NCBI RefSeq assembly: GCF_008364685.1
Contig: NZ_VTTL01000008.1
Location: forward strand, 279,793 to 312,867
DNA: 33,075 nt
Direction of reading: 5' to 3'
DNA from: Xanthobacter oligotrophicus
GTDB lineage: Bacteria > Pseudomonadota > Alphaproteobacteria > Rhizobiales > Xanthobacteraceae
Numbering within the stretch: position 1 is the first letter of the stretch; each line of letters begins with the position of its first letter. Below, piece by piece: positions 30,277 through 33,075 of this stretch. The notes beneath the pieces are model-generated. The model was not told the origin of the DNA, made no database searches, and saw only the letters and a program-made list of their open reading frames with translations. Both the position numbers and the translations under genes were made by a program.

Positions 30277-31344
30277 TTAAGTGGTCGCCCCCTCGATCAG
30301 CTCGAAATCGAGGGTGACGACGGCCGGCGGCCCGTCCGATGAAATGAGCCGCGCGCTGGCCTCGCCGACCTCGACGCGGGGGGTGCGGATGGTGGACAAG
30401 GGCTGCGGCGCGCAGCGGGCGACCTCAAGGCCGTTGTGGCCGAACAGCGCCAGTTGGTCCGGAATGCCGATGCCCCTGGACAGGCACAGGAAATAGCCGC
30501 CGATGGCCATGTCGTCGTTGGAGAAATAGACCGCGTCGAGATCGCGGGTCTCATCGAGGATCCGGGCCAGCCCGTCGCGCCCCGCCTCGATGGACGAGGG
30601 CACGGATGCGATCACCTGGCCTGCCACCTGAAGCCCCGCTTCGGCGAGCGCGGCCCGGAACCCCTCGAACCTTTTGGCGGCGCGCAGGTCGAGGGCAAGA
30701 TCGTGGCCCACATAGCCGATCCTGCGATAGCCGCGCGCGATGAGATGGCGCGCGCTGGCGCGGCCCGCCTCGCGGTTGGAGAAACCCACCACCATGTCGA
30801 TGCCGGCCCCGTCGGTGTCGAGCATCTCGATGATGCGGATGCCCGCGCCGCGCAGCATGGCATCCGCCCGCGGCGTGTGCTCGAGCCCCGCCACCAGCAG
30901 CCCGGCGGGCCGCCAGCTCAGCAGCGAGGAGATGAGGGCTTCCTCGCCCACGAGATCATAGTCGGTGACGCCGATGACCGACTGGAAGCCGGCCTTGCCG
31001 AGCACCGAATTGGCGCCGCGCAGCAGGTCGGGAAACACGATGTTGGCGAGCGACGGCACGATGATGCCCACCAGCTTCGATCCGGTGGAGGCAAGGGTGC
31101 CGGCGATGCGGTTGGGCACGTAGCCGAGCCGGGCGGCCGCCTCCAGCACGCTGGCGCGGGTCTTCGAGGAAAACGAGCCGTGGCTGCGCAGCACCCGCGA
31201 TGCCGTGCTCTCGCCGACGCCGGCCTCGCGGGCCACGTCCGTGAGGGTCACGCCCGCGCCCGAACCCATGGGAGAGCCTGCGTGCGTGCCTGCGCTCGCG
31301 CGGCGCCCGGCCAGCGCGTCGTCATGCAGCGCGCCATCTTGCAT
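30277..31344 (-). CDS. LacI-family transcriptional regulator
   Basis: A 355-aa repressor. The N-terminal helix-turn-helix is VTLTDVAREAGVGESTASRVL with hinge helix RLGYVPNRIAGTLAS. The effector domain follows, with LVGIIVPSLANIVFPDLLRG and, near the end, DAVYFSNDDMAIGGYF. Ligand is likely a sugar acid, given otnC downstream and an MFS symporter divergent. ATG 31344 has AAGGA 10 nt upstream; GTG 31398 and ATG 31269 are alternatives, and the 25 or so residues before MGSGAGVTLTD are not conserved-looking. Three 14-bp palindromes between this gene and the transporter are the likely operators. Confidence 0.9.
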   Translation of the reverse strand: MQDGALHDDALAGRRASAGTHAGSPMGSGAGVTLTDVAREAGVGESTASRVLRSHGSFSSKTRASVLEAAARLGYVPNRIAGTLASTGSKLVGIIVPSLANIVFPDLLRGANSVLGKAGFQSVIGVTDYDLVGEEALISSLLSWRPAGLLVAGLEHTPRADAMLRGAGIRIIEMLDTDGAGIDMVVGFSNREAGRASARHLIARGYRRIGYVGHDLALDLRAAKRFEGFRAALAEAGLQVAGQVIASVPSSIEAGRDGLARILDETRDLDAVYFSNDDMAIGGYFLCLSRGIGIPDQLALFGHNGLEVARCAPQPLSTIRTPRVEVGEASARLISSDGPPAVVTLDFELIEGATT

Positions 31345-31483
31345 CGAAAGGGCGTCCTTGTCGGCCACGCCTGCCCTCCCCCGCCCGGACGGGCGCACCC
31401 CGGATGCGCGACAACCGCACTTCGGGTTTTCGTGTTTGATTTTCGTTGTGTCACGCTCCTAGGGAGGCATCAAGGCGGTATTT

Positions 31484-31552
31484 TGGCAGCGCTACCATTT
31501 TCCATTTGGCAGCGCTGCCACTGTTTGCTATGTCCTGATGGCAGCGCTGCCA
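31484..31552. promoter_or_regulatory. Three LacI-type operators upstream of the MFS gene
   Basis: TGGCAGCGCTGCCA, a perfect palindrome with the central CG typical of LacI-family operators, occurs at 31507-31520 and 31539-31552. TGGCAGCGCTACCA, with one change, is at 31484-31497. Centre distances are 23 and 32 bp. They lie in the 267-bp gap (31345-31611) between the divergent regulator and transporter and should control both. Confidence 0.85.
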
Positions 31553-31611
31553 TGCCTTGCACGCAGCCCAAGACGACAGCCAACACAAACGCCACCTCCA
31601 GGGAGGACCCG

Positions 31612-32925
31612 ATGAGCACCCAAACCGCGCCCCTCGCGGCGCACGTCGCCGTGGAACCGGACACCCAGAAGGCGGCCTACGCCAAGGTGTTCTGGCGCAT
31701 CGTCCCGTTCCTGATGCTGTGCTACGTGGTCGCCTACCTCGACCGCGTAAACGTGGGCTTCGCCAAGCTCCAGATGTCGCAGGATCTCAACTTCAGCGAG
31801 ACCGTCTACGGCCTTGGCGCCGGCATCTTCTTCCTCGGCTATTTCCTGTTCGAGGTACCCAGCAACGTCATCCTGCACAAGGTCGGCGCGCGCATCTGGA
31901 TCGCCCGCATCATGGTGACCTGGGGCCTCATCTCCGGCGCTTTCATGTTCGTCTCCAGCGCGCCCATGTTCTACGCCCTGCGCTTCCTGCTCGGGGTCGC
32001 GGAAGCCGGCTTCTATCCCGGCATCATCCTGTACCTGACCTATTGGTATCCCTCGCATCGCCGCGCCAAGATCATCGCCATCTTCATGTCGGCGATCCCG
32101 ATTTCCGGCATCTTCGGCAATCCCCTGTCCGGCTGGATCATGGACAGCTTCCACGGCACCTCGGGGCTGGCCGGCTGGCAGTGGATGTTCCTCATCGAGG
32201 CCATTCCGGCCATCGCCATCGGCATCGCCATCTATTTCTATCTCGACAACGGCATTCGCGACGCCAAGTGGCTGAGCGCCGAGCACAAGGCCGTGCTGGA
32301 ATATGAAATCGCTCAGGAAGAGCAGAGCAAGGAAGGCCACCACTCGATTGCCGGCGTGTTTCGCGACAAGCGGATCTGGCTCATGAGCTTCATCTACTTC
32401 TGCTTCGTCATGGGCCAGTATGCGCTGACCTTCTGGATGCCCACCCTGGTTAAGGCGACCGGCGTCGTCGGCAACTTCCACATCGGCCTCGTCAGCGCCA
32501 TTCCGTTCCTCTCCGCCGTCATCGCCATGAACCTGATCGGCCGCAGCTCGGATCGCCATCGCGAGCGGCGCTGGCACCTCGTCATCCCGGCGCTGATGGG
32601 CGCGGTGGGCTTCACGGTGGCCGCCACCTCCACCAGCACCACGGTGGCCATCATCTTCCTGTCCATCGCCGCCGCTGGCGCCATCTCCTGCGCGCCGCTC
32701 TTCTGGTCGCTGCCCACCGCCTTCCTGGCCGGCACGGGTGCTGCCGCCGGCATCGCGCTGATCAATTCGGTGGGCAACCTCGCCGGCTTCGTCAGCCCCT
32801 ACCTCATCGGCTTCCTGAAGGACCTCACCGGCTCGACCCAGGTGGGCATGTATGCCCTCGCGGCGATCCTGGTGGCGGGCGCTGCGGCGGTGCTCACCAC
32901 CTCGCCCAAGCTCGTCAACAAGTGA
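31612..32925 (+). CDS. MFS transporter, anion:cation symporter (sugar-acid) type
   Basis: A 437-aa inner-membrane symporter with 12 predicted transmembrane helices. ACS-family marks are YVVAYLDRVNVGFAKLQM after TM1, GYFLFEVPSNVILHKVGAR in TM2-3, RFLLGVAEAGFYPGIILYLTYWYP in TM4 and GYFL/FxG segments. The family takes up hexuronates, tartrate, threonate-like acids and similar anions with protons. Together with otnC this suggests import of a tetronate (erythronate or threonate). GGAGG lies 7 nt before ATG 31612. A much longer frame upstream is antisense to the LacI gene and is not coding. Expression is expected to be repressed through the three operators. Confidence 0.92.
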   Translation: MSTQTAPLAAHVAVEPDTQKAAYAKVFWRIVPFLMLCYVVAYLDRVNVGFAKLQMSQDLNFSETVYGLGAGIFFLGYFLFEVPSNVILHKVGARIWIARIMVTWGLISGAFMFVSSAPMFYALRFLLGVAEAGFYPGIILYLTYWYPSHRRAKIIAIFMSAIPISGIFGNPLSGWIMDSFHGTSGLAGWQWMFLIEAIPAIAIGIAIYFYLDNGIRDAKWLSAEHKAVLEYEIAQEEQSKEGHHSIAGVFRDKRIWLMSFIYFCFVMGQYALTFWMPTLVKATGVVGNFHIGLVSAIPFLSAVIAMNLIGRSSDRHRERRWHLVIPALMGAVGFTVAATSTSTTVAIIFLSIAAAGAISCAPLFWSLPTAFLAGTGAAAGIALINSVGNLAGFVSPYLIGFLKDLTGSTQVGMYALAAILVAGAAAVLTTSPKLVNK

Positions 32926-33075
32926 ACCCACGGGCTCCCGCGGCGCGGGCCGCGGGGGGGCCCCCCCGGGTAAACCCGCCCCGCGGAGGCTCCCTTCCCC
33001 GGGGCAGGGCCAGGCAAAACAGGTCTCCCCCCCGGGGGTGACGCCGGGGGGGGCAGGGGGCCGGCGGGCCCGCTC
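32926..33075. other. G/C homopolymer-rich window end, probable low-quality sequence
   Basis: After the MFS stop the sequence contains repeated runs of 5-9 G or C, unlike anything else in the window. It looks like a sequencing or contig-end artefact; no gene is called. Confidence 0.6.

Noticed and set aside
30436-31611. Plus-strand frame extending 392 codons upstream of the MFS start
   Set aside because: It is antisense to the LacI-family gene and crosses the operator region. GGAGG precedes the ATG at 31612, where family homology begins.

Overview
The window is GC-rich DNA from an alphaproteobacterium. The backbone carries an FYDLN-acid-domain protein next to a class II (CP4-type) EPSP synthase and cytidylate kinase, which is alphaproteobacterial gene order. 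Codon use, the candidate ETF-beta methyltransferase and the BigR/SqrR-type repressor point to Hyphomicrobiales, perhaps Xanthobacteraceae. The family assignment is inference and no ribosomal RNA is present to confirm it.

Left backbone (1-10412): FYDLN-acid protein (-), aroA-cmk (+, ATGA overlap), YkgJ-type cysteine-cluster protein (-), small ABM-domain protein (-), then EVE-domain protein and an MTF16-type methyltransferase (+, GTGA overlap). Next is an ArsR-family repressor of the BigR/SqrR/YgaV persulfide-sensor type. It is divergent from a DUF2892 membrane protein, an RND periplasmic adaptor and an RND pump, and an ATTC-N8-GAAT operator lies in the divergent promoter. A tRNA-Ala(CGC) with its own sigma70-type promoter ends this part.

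Island (10399-27644, about 17.2 kb): a 14-bp direct repeat of the tRNA-Ala 3' end bounds an element with almost all genes on the minus strand. From the right end it carries a P4-type tyrosine integrase, an unknown gene, an AlpA-type regulator/excisionase, an unknown gene, a CHC2 primase and a TOPRIM/SF3-helicase replication protein (one protein split by a -1 frameshift at a T5 run), and a putative iteron origin. Then come a terminase small subunit, two small proteins sharing a C-terminal motif, and three large virion-type proteins (229, 971 and 1256 aa). These three have the order and rough sizes of the T7 gp14/gp15/gp16 ejection proteins, and the middle one has an M15 peptidoglycan peptidase domain. 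The left end holds a lipoprotein, a ribbon-helix-helix regulator with a triple GATATC palindrome, and a PrtN-like activator. There is no large terminase, portal, capsid, protease or tail gene. The layout (int, alpA, pri-rep, ori next to rep, terS) is that of a phage satellite (PICI-like), but one that carries its own DNA-ejection proteins. This is the most interesting content of the window.

Right backbone (27645-33075): a GAF-GGDEF diguanylate cyclase, a scar with a truncated MipA/OmpV fragment, and a sugar-acid module. The module has otnC (3-oxo-tetronate 4-phosphate decarboxylase) downstream of a LacI-family regulator, divergent from an MFS anion:cation symporter, with three copies of a 14-bp LacI-type operator between them. 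The last 150 bases are G/C homopolymer-rich and look like a poor-quality contig end.
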